From Shimia abyssi (GTDB lineage: Bacteria; Pseudomonadota; Alphaproteobacteria; Rhodobacterales; Rhodobacteraceae): a stretch of DNA of 64,000 bases. The notes beneath the pieces were generated by a model. That model did not search any database and had not been told where the DNA came from. It worked only from the letters and a program-made list of their open reading frames with translations. The translations under genes were made by a program, and so were the position numbers. The stretch covers positions 61,375 to 125,374 of the forward strand of contig NZ_PYGJ01000013.1 in the NCBI RefSeq assembly GCF_003014475.1. The letters are read 5' to 3'. Shown piece after piece: positions 55,549 to 64,000 of this stretch. Numbering within the stretch: the first letter of the stretch is position 1; every line of letters begins with the position of its first letter.

Positions 55549-55836
55549 ATGATTATTGACCATCCTCTCTTGGGGCCGCGCGATGCGCAGGAGTTTGTTT
55601 ATTTGGGCGATGCAGACCTGATTAATCGGCCGGACTGGCAGGCCGAGGACGCGGCAGACGCGTTTCACGATTACCTCTATTTGCGCGACAACCCGGCGGG
55701 GGTGCATCGCGAGCTATGGTATCACGAGCAGGGCGACCGGTCGTGGCTGGTGGTGACGCGCGATACGCTGACGCATGAGATTTCCAAGGTAGAGCTGGCC
55801 CGTGATGTGGCCCGGGCACAGGGGCGCGGCAGATGA
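55549..55836 (+). CDS. soxD: Sarcosine oxidase subunit delta, zinc ligands not conserved
   Basis: A 95-residue delta chain, identified by GPRDAQEFVYLGDADL, the RPDW segment, FHDYLYLRDNPAGVHRELWY and WLVVTRDTLTHEI. The structurally known delta subunit binds zinc through two N-terminal Cys, a His and a Cys (CPYCG and the HxxxC region). Here the first pair reads HPLLG and the second HEQGD, so at least three of the four ligands are absent. There are no Cys at all in the protein. Stop overlaps soxA (ATGA). Confidence 0.88.
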   Translation: MIIDHPLLGPRDAQEFVYLGDADLINRPDWQAEDAADAFHDYLYLRDNPAGVHRELWYHEQGDRSWLVVTRDTLTHEISKVELARDVARAQGRGR

Positions 55837-58787
55837 AACAAGTGAACCGTTTGAGCGGCGGTCTGGTGGATCGCGATCAGGTGCTGGGGTTTACGTTTGA
55901 TGGCAAGCGCTATGAGGGGCATGGCGGGGATACGCTGGCGTCGGCATTGCTGGCCAATGGTGTGCGGCTGATGGGGCGGTCGTTTAAGTATCATCGCCCG
56001 CGTGGAGTGATGACGGCGGGGTCGGAGGAACCGGATGCGCTGGTCGAGCTGCGCAGCGGCGGGCGGCAGGAGCCGAACACGCGGGCGACGGTTGCCGAGC
56101 TGTTTGACGGGATGCAGGCGCGGTCGCAAAACCGCTGGCCGTCGCTGCGCCATGACATGATGGCGGTGAATGACCGGTTGTCGAATTTCCTGACGGCGGG
56201 TTTTTATTACAAGACGTTCATGTGGCCCAAGGCGTTCTGGGAAAAACTGTATGAGCCGACTATTCGCCACGCCGCTGGGTTGGGGCGTGTGTCGGGCGAG
56301 GACGACCCGGATGTCTATGACAAGGGGTTTTTGCATTGTGATTTGCTGATCATCGGCGCGGGGCCTGCGGGTTTGTCGGCGGCGCTGACGGCGGGGCGTG
56401 CGGGGGCAAGGGTCATCCTCGCGGATGAAGATTTTGCGTTTGGCGGGCGTTTGAACGCCGAGATGTTTGAAGTGGGCGGAGAGGCCGGTTCGGATTGGGC
56501 CAAGGCGGCGGTGGCCGAGCTGGCATCGATGGGTAATGTGCGGTTAATGGCGCGAACCACTGTTGTGGGGGCGTTTGACCATGGCGTGTATGGCGCGGTC
56601 GAGCGGGTGGCAGACCATGTGGCCGCGCCCGTAGAGGGGCAGCCACGACAAGTGTTCTGGCGGATCACGTCCAAACGAGCATTGCTGTGTGCAGGTGCGA
56701 CCGAGCGGCCAATAGCGTTTGCCAACAACGATCGGCCCGGCATTATGATGGCGAGTGCTGTGCGCAGCTTTGCTAACCGCTGGGCGGTGGCGGCGCACGA
56801 GACTGTCGCGGTGTTTACCAACAATGATGACGGGCATCGTACGGCGGCGGATCTGATCGCCAAGGGTGTGCGGGTCACTGCAGTGATCGACACACGCGCA
56901 GATGCGCCCGCAGTTGAGGGGGCCGAACTGTTTGCTGGCGCGCAGGTGATTGATAGCAGGGGGCGGTTGGGGTTGGAGTCTGTACGTATCCGTACGGCGC
57001 AAGGTTTCACACGCGATATCGTGTGCGGAGCGTTGGCTGTGTCGGGAGGGTGGAACCCGAATGTGCACCTGACCTGTCATCAGCGTGGACGTCCGCAGTG
57101 GGATGAGACGCTGGCTGCGTTTGTCCCAGGGCCGGATTTACCAGTTGGCATGTTGGTGGCCGGTGCGGCCAGCGGCGTTCTGTCGACTGAGGGTGCGCTG
57201 CGCACCGGTGCCGAGGGGGCCGTCGCGGTGCTGGCGGATCTGGGGATTGCGGCAACCGCAGCGGTGCCCCAAGCAGAGGATGCGCCGGTTGACCTAACCC
57301 CATTCTGGCATGTCAGCGAGAGCAAGGGCCGGGCGTGGATTGACATGCAGAATGACGTGACGGTCAAGGACATCAAGCTGGCGCATCAGGAGAACTTTGT
57401 CTCGGTTGAGCATCTGAAGCGGTACACCACACTGGGCATGGCGACGGATCAGGGAAAGACGTCGAACATGGGTGGTCTGGCGGTCATGGCAGAGCTGACC
57501 GGAAAGTCGATCCCCGAAACGGGGACGACGATGTTTCGGCCACCATACACTCCCGTATCGTTTGGCGCGTTGGCGGGCCGTGCGGTGGGCAAGCATTTCC
57601 ACCCGGTGCGCGAAACACCAAGCCACAATTGGGCGACAGAGCGGGGTGCGGTGTTTGTCGAGGTGGGCGATTGGTTGCGGGCGCAGTGGTTTCCGCAGCC
57701 AGGGGAGACCCATTGGCGGCAATCGGTGGACCGCGAAGTGCTGGCGACGCGCCGATCGGTGGGTGTGTGCGACGTAACCACGTTGGGCAAGATCGATGTA
57801 CAGGGCGCGGACGCGGCCGAATTTCTGAACAAAGTCTATGCCAATGCGTTTGCAAAGCTGCCAGTGGGCAAGGTGCGGTATGGGCTGATGCTGCGCGAGG
57901 ATGGGATTGCATATGACGATGGGACGGCTGCGCGATTTGCAGAAGATCACTTTGTGGTCACCACCACGACGGCAAATGCAGTGTTGGTTTATAGACAAAT
58001 GGAATTTGCCCGCCAATGCCTGTGGCCCGATCTGGATGTGCAGTTGATTTCCACCACCGAAGCCTGGGCGCAATATGCAGTGGCTGGGCCGAACTCCCGC
58101 AAGCTGTTGGAGAAGATCGTGGACCCGCGCTTTGACATCTCGAACGAAGCATTCCCGTTCATGGCCTGTGGTGAAGTCACCATATGCGGTGGATTGCGGG
58201 CAAGGTTGTTCCGGATTTCGTTCAGCGGAGAGCTGGCCTATGAAATCGCGGTGCCGACGCGATATGGCGACGCAATGATCCGCGCGCTGATGGACGAGGG
58301 CGAGGCGTTTGATGTGGTTCCATACGGTACTGAAGCGCTGGGCGTTATGCGGATCGAAAAGGGCCATGCGGCAGGCAATGAGCTGAATGGCACGACTACG
58401 GCGTTGAATCTTGGGATGGGCCGAATGGTCAGCAAGAAAAAAGATTGCATTGGTAACACGCTGAGCGAGCGGGCCGGGTTGAACATGGCTGATGCGCTGA
58501 AGCTGGTGGGTGTGAAGCCGGTGGATGCGACGCAAGCAGTGAAGGCGGGTGGGCATTTGATGGCCAAGGAAGGGCCAGTCGATGCGGCGCATGATCAGGG
58601 TTACGTCACCTCGGCTGCGTATTCGCCAATCTTGGAAAGCTCGATCGGGCTGGCGTTGCTAAAGAATGGTGCGGCACGTCTGGGAGAGGTGATGCGCATT
58701 GCCAATCCGCTTGAGGGTGACGACGTCGAGGTTGAAATTGTGAGTGCCCATTTTGTGGATCCGGATGGGGAGAAGTTGCGTGTATAA
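55833..58787 (+). CDS. soxA: Sarcosine oxidase subunit alpha family
   Basis: A 984-residue alpha chain with an N-terminal ferredoxin-like domain (1-105: DGKRYEGHGGDTLASALLAN), a Rossmann/NAD-binding flavoprotein domain (LLIIGAGPAGLSAALTAGRA, about 172-191) and a C-terminal aminomethyltransferase (GcvT-like) folate-binding domain (about 600-970: SVGVCDVTTLGKIDVQG, MLREDGIAYDDGTAARFAED, GVMRIEKGHAAGNELNGTTT). It overlaps soxD and soxG by a few bases, so the subunits are made in a coupled way. GC content is high compared with the left part of the window. Confidence 0.95.
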   Translation: MKQVNRLSGGLVDRDQVLGFTFDGKRYEGHGGDTLASALLANGVRLMGRSFKYHRPRGVMTAGSEEPDALVELRSGGRQEPNTRATVAELFDGMQARSQNRWPSLRHDMMAVNDRLSNFLTAGFYYKTFMWPKAFWEKLYEPTIRHAAGLGRVSGEDDPDVYDKGFLHCDLLIIGAGPAGLSAALTAGRAGARVILADEDFAFGGRLNAEMFEVGGEAGSDWAKAAVAELASMGNVRLMARTTVVGAFDHGVYGAVERVADHVAAPVEGQPRQVFWRITSKRALLCAGATERPIAFANNDRPGIMMASAVRSFANRWAVAAHETVAVFTNNDDGHRTAADLIAKGVRVTAVIDTRADAPAVEGAELFAGAQVIDSRGRLGLESVRIRTAQGFTRDIVCGALAVSGGWNPNVHLTCHQRGRPQWDETLAAFVPGPDLPVGMLVAGAASGVLSTEGALRTGAEGAVAVLADLGIAATAAVPQAEDAPVDLTPFWHVSESKGRAWIDMQNDVTVKDIKLAHQENFVSVEHLKRYTTLGMATDQGKTSNMGGLAVMAELTGKSIPETGTTMFRPPYTPVSFGALAGRAVGKHFHPVRETPSHNWATERGAVFVEVGDWLRAQWFPQPGETHWRQSVDREVLATRRSVGVCDVTTLGKIDVQGADAAEFLNKVYANAFAKLPVGKVRYGLMLREDGIAYDDGTAARFAEDHFVVTTTTANAVLVYRQMEFARQCLWPDLDVQLISTTEAWAQYAVAGPNSRKLLEKIVDPRFDISNEAFPFMACGEVTICGGLRARLFRISFSGELAYEIAVPTRYGDAMIRALMDEGEAFDVVPYGTEALGVMRIEKGHAAGNELNGTTTALNLGMGRMVSKKKDCIGNTLSERAGLNMADALKLVGVKPVDATQAVKAGGHLMAKEGPVDAAHDQGYVTSAAYSPILESSIGLALLKNGAARLGEVMRIANPLEGDDVEVEIVSAHFVDPDGEKLRV

Positions 58788-59352
58788 GCTGAAAGCGATG
58801 ACTGCGTTGGGCGGAACAAAGCCGCGTGTGGATGTGTTCGCCGGGGTGAAGATTAGCGAAAACCCGGATCGCGCGCTGGTGTCTGTTTCGGCGCGGCAAG
58901 GCCATGAAACGGTGTGCCGCGAGCGGGCGCGCGCGTTTTTGGGCGTTGATTTGCCAGCGCCTGCACGCGCGGCCAGTTCCGAAGGTTTTGGGGTGCTGTG
59001 GATTGGGCCGGATGCGTGGATGGTCGAAGCCGATCACACGCGGCATGAGCTGTTGGCGTCTGAGATTAAGACGGCGGTGGCAGATGCGGGATCGGTTGTG
59101 GAACAGACCGACGGGTGGTGCCGGTTTGAAGTCGAGGGATCGAAAGTGTGTGATCTGTTCGAGCGGCTGTGCAATGTGGACGTGCAGGCGATGCTGGGGG
59201 ATGCGGTCGTGCGTACATCGATCCACCATGTGGGATGCTATTTGTGGTGCCGGGAGGCCGGGGCGGCATTTACGGTCATGGGCCCCAGATCATCGGCGGC
59301 GTCCTTGCATCATGCGCTGATTGAGTCGGCTGGGGTGGTTAGCCTAGACTGA
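58780..59352 (+). CDS. soxG: Sarcosine oxidase subunit gamma
   Basis: A 190-residue gamma chain. The N-terminal MYKLKAMTALGGTKPRVDVF is normal for SoxG, supporting GTG 58780, which overlaps the soxA stop; ATG 58798 is an alternative. GGCG-type segments like FGVLWIGPDAWMVEAD and LGDAVVRTSIHHVGCYLWCR match. Its final codons overlap the convergent regulator gene by 9 bp. No purU/folD formyl-tetrahydrofolate genes follow. Confidence 0.92.
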   Translation: MYKLKAMTALGGTKPRVDVFAGVKISENPDRALVSVSARQGHETVCRERARAFLGVDLPAPARAASSEGFGVLWIGPDAWMVEADHTRHELLASEIKTAVADAGSVVEQTDGWCRFEVEGSKVCDLFERLCNVDVQAMLGDAVVRTSIHHVGCYLWCREAGAAFTVMGPRSSAASLHHALIESAGVVSLD

Positions 59353-60357
59353 GGGCAGTGGGCGGTTCGTTTCCACACGGAAAGTGTTGATGTTGCGCCG
59401 CTCTTCCTGAGGGGTAAGCCCAAATGCGTCGCGGTAGTAACGTGATAGGGTTGCGGCGGAGCCGTAGCCGACCGCGTGGGCGATTTCCTGGATGCTGTCA
59501 CCGGTATAGACTACCTGTTGGCGCGCGGCGCGCAGGCGAAGGTGCCGGTAGTAGAGAGCCGGGCTTTGGCCTGTGGCGTCTTTGAAGGCGCGTTCCAGTT
59601 GGCGAGGCGACATGCCGATTTGGCCCGCGATGTCGGAGACCGAAATTGCGGTAGCAAGGTTTTCAGAGAAGAGGGCGATGGCCTTGGCCACGCGGGGCGG
59701 CAGGGCGTCGGCGGTGGTGTCGAGGTGAATGCCGGGGGTTTTCTGCATAACACCGGTGGTGCGCACGAGCGGGTGTTGAAACCAACAGGCGACCTCGGTC
59801 ATGGTGGCCGCATCTGTGGTTTGCTCAATGAGCATCAGCATCATGTCGAACGCTGCGGTGGCCCCAGACGCAGTGTAGCGCGTGCGGTCGACGATGATCA
59901 GATCGTCGCGGGCGTCTATGGCGGGAAACTCAGCGGTAAACGCGGCCTTGTAGACCCAATGCACCGAAGCGGCGAACCCATCGAGCAAGCCTGTCCGGGC
60001 CAAGGGGAACACACCGCCGCTAATCGCGCCGGTGGGTGTGCCGTGTCGGGCCAATGCACGCAAGGCGCCGTGCACACCGCCGAGATCCTGGATCTCACCT
60101 TGGGGGCTGGAGAGGACCAAAAGAAGATCGAGCGCGAGGTCAGCGCTTAGCGCGGTGTCGGGTTGAAAGCGGATGCCGGCGCTAGCCTGAACTGGTTGAG
60201 CGGATTCGGTGAGGACGGACCAGCGAAACACCTCGCGGCCTGCGATCTCATTGGCCGCGCGCAGGGGTTCGATGGCGTTGGTCAGGCAGGCCATTGGAAA
60301 GCCAGGCAGGACCAGAAGGCCAAGGTGAAAAGTGCTGTGTGAGGTGGGTCCGGTCAT
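59344..60357 (-). CDS. GlxA/GbdR-type AraC family regulator
   Basis: A 337-residue regulator: an N-terminal DJ-1/PfpI-like amidotransferase-fold domain (about 8-190: LGLLVLPGFPMACLTNAIEP) and a C-terminal AraC DNA-binding domain (about 225-325: ISVSDIAGQIGMSPRQLERA and EIAHAVGYGSAATLSRYYRD). This class includes GbdR and SouR, which control glycine betaine and sarcosine catabolism in Pseudomonas. Converging and overlapping soxG, it is a good candidate for control of the sox operon. ATG at 60357 follows an upstream longer frame without homology. Confidence 0.88.
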   Translation of the reverse strand: MTGPTSHSTFHLGLLVLPGFPMACLTNAIEPLRAANEIAGREVFRWSVLTESAQPVQASAGIRFQPDTALSADLALDLLLVLSSPQGEIQDLGGVHGALRALARHGTPTGAISGGVFPLARTGLLDGFAASVHWVYKAAFTAEFPAIDARDDLIIVDRTRYTASGATAAFDMMLMLIEQTTDAATMTEVACWFQHPLVRTTGVMQKTPGIHLDTTADALPPRVAKAIALFSENLATAISVSDIAGQIGMSPRQLERAFKDATGQSPALYYRHLRLRAARQQVVYTGDSIQEIAHAVGYGSAATLSRYYRDAFGLTPQEERRNINTFRVETNRPLPSV

Positions 60358-60417
60358 GGGATCGGACCCTAGGCGTGGGTGTGGCCCATTGTCCAGATGC
60401 GCGGGCGGCATTTGGAG

Positions 60418-61182
60418 TTAGCTGCCGCTGATGATGACCGATGTGTCGAGCGCGGCAGCCTTGTGCTTCATGTCGACAGGCAGCGGGGCGTCCGTAAAGA
60501 GCGCATCGACATCCCCCAGATTGCCTATACGCCCCGGTGCGGAACGCAGGATCTTGGAACTGTCGGCCACGACAAAGGTGGATTTCGACTGTCGGATGAT
60601 CGACTTGGTCGCATGTACCTCTTGGAAGTCGAAATCAAGCAGATCGCAATCGGCGTCGATGGCGGCGCAGCTGATGATTGCGTGGTCGAATTTGAAGAGA
60701 TCGACCACTTGTGTTGTCAGGTTGCCGAGCAGACCGCCATCAGTACGGCGCAATGTGCCCCCCGCGACGACGATTTCTATGTTCGGGTTGGCTGCGAGGA
60801 TATTGGCAGTGTTCAGACTGTTGGTGACGACAAGCAGGTCGGTATGGGTGAGCATTTCACGCGCAACCGCCTCGGTAGTGGTGCCGATGTTAATGAAAAT
60901 TGATGAGCCATTGGGGATGTGGCGCGCGCATTCGCGGCCGATCTGGGTTTTGCCATCGGTATTGCGATTGCGGCGCTGGACATAATCAAGATTGCCAAGG
61001 CCAGAGGACAGCACCGCCCCACCATGCACACGTTCGAGACGACCGGCATCGGAGAGCTGGGCCAGATCACGGCGGATCGTCTGTTCAGCCACACCAAAGC
61101 GACGCGCGAGTTCTTCGACGCGGATCGTGCCTTCAGATTGTGCGATTTGCAGGATCTCGGCTTTGCGATTCTGGCTGAGCAT
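60418..61182 (-). CDS. DeoR/GlpR family transcriptional repressor
   Basis: A 254-residue regulator with the DeoR helix-turn-helix (residues 1-58: LSQNRKAEILQIAQSEGTIR, FGVAEQTIRRDLAQLSD) and a C-terminal sugar-phosphate-binding domain (FINIGTTTEAVAREML, VVTNSLNTANILAANPNIEI, GGTLRRTDGGLLG). The sequence favours the GlpR branch (glycerol-3-phosphate). GAAGGAA precedes ATG 61182. It is divergent from pyk, with GCGCGAATT repeats between, so self-control and control of lower glycolysis are both plausible. Confidence 0.9.
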   Translation of the reverse strand: MLSQNRKAEILQIAQSEGTIRVEELARRFGVAEQTIRRDLAQLSDAGRLERVHGGAVLSSGLGNLDYVQRRNRNTDGKTQIGRECARHIPNGSSIFINIGTTTEAVAREMLTHTDLLVVTNSLNTANILAANPNIEIVVAGGTLRRTDGGLLGNLTTQVVDLFKFDHAIISCAAIDADCDLLDFDFQEVHATKSIIRQSKSTFVVADSSKILRSAPGRIGNLGDVDALFTDAPLPVDMKHKAAALDTSVIISGS

Positions 61183-61223
61183 GTTCGGTATTCCTTCGTT
61201 TCGGGCAGATTGCGCACATTCGA

Positions 61224-61303
61224 GCGCGAATTCAAGAAAAATCGCGCGAATTGCTGCGAGTGCGAACGGAATCGAGCGATTGTGCGCCGATATTGTGCGC
61301 GAA
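61224..61303. promoter_or_regulatory. GCGCGAATT repeats between DeoR regulator and pyk
   Basis: GCGCGAATT occurs at 61224-61232 and 61244-61252, exactly 20 bp apart, and GCGCGAA again at 61297-61303. The two closest copies are phased at about two helical turns. They lie upstream of both divergent genes and could be operators of the DeoR-type repressor. Confidence 0.4.
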
Positions 61304-61410
61304 AATGTTGACATTTGCGCTCACACCTGATTGATAGCGTTAACATTAGCGCAATCATGCGCGACTCGAACGGCGCCAACTAGTTGGCAGTTGCATCTTG
61401 GGAGATCCTT

Positions 61411-62859
61411 ATGAGCCGTAATCGCAATGTGAAGGTGGTTGCCACCCTGGGACCTGCTTCGAACTCTTATGATGTCATCCGTGCACTGAAAACCGAAGGT
61501 GCAGACGTGTTCCGTTTGAACATGAGCCACGGTCAGCACAGCGATATAGCCAAGTTGCACGCCACGATTCGCAAGGTCGAAGAAGATATGGGCGAGCCGA
61601 TTTGTATTCTGGCTGACCTTCAGGGGCCCAAACTGCGCTGTGGTGTTTTTGACGGTGACGCGGTGATGCTGGAGAACGGTCAGGCGTTTCGGTTTGATCT
61701 GGATGAAGCGCCGGGTGATGCGACCCGTGTGCGCCTGCCGCACCCTGAAATTTTTGCCGCGTTGAAACCCGGTGCGACCCTGTTGGTCAACGACGGCCTT
61801 TTGCGGTTGAAGGTGCAGGAATGCAGCGACAGCCACGCCGATTGCGTGGTCGAAGTGGGCGGCAAGATTTCCAACCGCAAGGGCGTGAACGTGCCTGACG
61901 TTGTGCTGCCGTTGGCGGCGCTGTCGGAAAAGGACCGTGCAGATCTGGAGTTTGTTTGCGAGTTGGGTGTTGAGTGGCTTGCGCTGAGCTTTGTGCAGCG
62001 GGCCGCGGATGTTGAAGAAGCGCGAGGGCTGGCCAAAGGACGGGCTTCGGTGCTTAGCAAGATCGAAAAACCTGCCGCGGTTGAGGCATTTGCGGCGATC
62101 CTTGAAGCGTCGGACGGCGTTATGGTGGCGCGCGGTGATTTGGGCGTGGAATTGCCCATTCAGAAAGTGCCAGCGATACAGAGACAGCTGGTGCGGGATT
62201 GTCGCAAGGCGGGCAAGCCGGTGATCGTAGCGACACAGATGCTGGAAAGCATGACCGCGTCGCCAGTGCCAACACGGGCTGAAGTTTCGGATGTGGCAAC
62301 GGCGATTTATGACGGTGCAGATGCGGTAATGCTTTCAGCGGAATCTGCGGCTGGTGGTTTCCCGGTCGAAGCGGTGCGCATGATGAATGCCGTGGCCGAA
62401 GAAACCGAGCAAGATCCTGGCTATCGCACATCAATCGAAAGTAGCCGGGCACTGGCACATAGCAGCGTGTCTGAGGCCATCACATCTGCAGCGCGAGAGA
62501 TTGCAGAAACCACAGAGTTGAAAACCATCTGCTGCTACACCCGGTCGGGCTATACCGCGCAATTGGCTGCGCGCGAACGCCCGCGCGTGCCAATTCTGGC
62601 GTTGACGCCGGATATTGAAGCTGCGCGACGCCTTGGCCTTGTTTGGGGGCTGTCATGCGCAACGGTTGGAACGGCGATGCGGTTCAAAAGCGCGGTTAAG
62701 GCGGCGGTTGATGCCGCCAAGGTGATGGGAATGGTCGAAGGCGACGACCGCATCGCGGTGACCGCGGGCATCCCTTTCAATCAAACCGGAACGACAAACA
62801 TTTTGCGTGTCGTCTCAGTTTCAGAGGATCTGGCGATCCTTGATGAAGTCGAAGCGTAA
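61411..62859 (+). CDS. pyk: Pyruvate kinase
   Basis: A 482-residue enzyme transferring phosphate from PEP to ADP. The N-terminal NVKVVATLGPASNSYDVIRA and FRLNMSHG, the active-site region VLSKIEKPAAVEAF and VMVARGDLGVELPIQKVP, VIVATQMLESM and DGADAVMLSAESAAGGFPVE are all present. The C-terminal domain binds effectors. GGGAG upstream of ATG 61411. gap starts 34 bp downstream, and eno follows, giving a lower-glycolysis operon. Confidence 0.97.
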   Translation: MSRNRNVKVVATLGPASNSYDVIRALKTEGADVFRLNMSHGQHSDIAKLHATIRKVEEDMGEPICILADLQGPKLRCGVFDGDAVMLENGQAFRFDLDEAPGDATRVRLPHPEIFAALKPGATLLVNDGLLRLKVQECSDSHADCVVEVGGKISNRKGVNVPDVVLPLAALSEKDRADLEFVCELGVEWLALSFVQRAADVEEARGLAKGRASVLSKIEKPAAVEAFAAILEASDGVMVARGDLGVELPIQKVPAIQRQLVRDCRKAGKPVIVATQMLESMTASPVPTRAEVSDVATAIYDGADAVMLSAESAAGGFPVEAVRMMNAVAEETEQDPGYRTSIESSRALAHSSVSEAITSAAREIAETTELKTICCYTRSGYTAQLAARERPRVPILALTPDIEAARRLGLVWGLSCATVGTAMRFKSAVKAAVDAAKVMGMVEGDDRIAVTAGIPFNQTGTTNILRVVSVSEDLAILDEVEA

Positions 62860-62893
62860 CACGTTTTCATACCCACGGATTCAGGAGGAAATC

Positions 62894-64000
<1,107 letters not shown>

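Noticed and set aside
57294..58592. 432-codon frame on the - strand inside soxA
   Set aside because: Antisense to a well-supported GC-rich gene; His/Arg/Pro-rich composition is typical of shadow translation.

Overview
The window is chromosomal DNA of an alphaproteobacterium, almost certainly a marine Rhodobacterales (Roseobacter group) member. This rests on the protein families and on gene orders: a comF-like gene with grxC, a nitrilase and ubiG; rimP-nusA-ylxR-infB; secA beside parvulin-argJ-mutT; rnd-kdsD-lptC-lptA-lptB-hpf-ptsN; and a four-subunit sarcosine oxidase set. No rRNA, tRNA, CRISPR array, prophage, transposase or integrase was seen. Most of the window is core chromosome; the accessory-looking part is the surface-polysaccharide block (about 27-45 kb).

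Layout. 1-7.4 kb: leftward methyltransferase and hemH (cut by the left edge); rightward comF, grxC, a nitrilase-family amidase and a MarR regulator; leftward ubiG; rightward proline iminopeptidase and an orphan Tat-exported solute-binding protein. 7.4-13 kb: the rimP-nusA-ylxR-infB translation/transcription operon, with a leader that looks like an attenuator and a strong terminator at its end. 13.3-21.4 kb: parvulin-argJ-mutT (leftward) against secA, an uncharacterised envelope protein and a PstS-OmpA fusion (rightward). 21.4-26.6 kb: radC, a polar amino-acid-type binding protein, and dnaK-dnaJ behind a recognisable RpoH promoter.

26.7-44.7 kb: envelope and polysaccharide genes: an SH3-domain protein, an ABC-2 exporter permease, cysQ, kdsB, a GT2 glycosyltransferase, a UDP-glucuronate-4-epimerase-like enzyme, a PglF/WbpM-like dehydratase, a Wza-like lipoprotein, galU, galE, three more glycosyltransferases and a double-domain sulfotransferase. 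Together they suggest export of a sulfated, uronate- or amino-sugar-containing polysaccharide; CysQ would remove the PAP released by sulfotransferases. Between the epimerase and the dehydratase gene lies about 1.6 kb without an intact gene. It contains what look like two decayed leftward genes, one for a Cys-rich protein and one for a four-helix membrane protein with a single in-frame stop.

44.7-53.1 kb: a leftward LPS/stress operon (rnd, kdsD, lptCAB, hpf, ptsN), a kinase-like protein, HupE/UreJ, a second parvulin and a PaaX-type regulator. 53.2-60.4 kb: a TIGR03084 metalloprotein, then soxBDAG (heterotetrameric sarcosine oxidase family) with an overlapping, convergent GlxA/AraC regulator. 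60.4-64 kb: a DeoR-type repressor divergent from pyk-gap-eno; eno is cut by the right edge.

The most interesting non-genic signals are two arrays of an 11-bp-phased CGTCGGT repeat upstream of a binding-protein gene (22.2 kb) and upstream of soxB (54.1 kb), a perfect 10-bp hairpin across the nusA stop codon, and a dnaK-dnaJ intercistronic terminator that is fully paired only in the dnaK-sense RNA. All calls come from reading the sequence; no database searches were possible.
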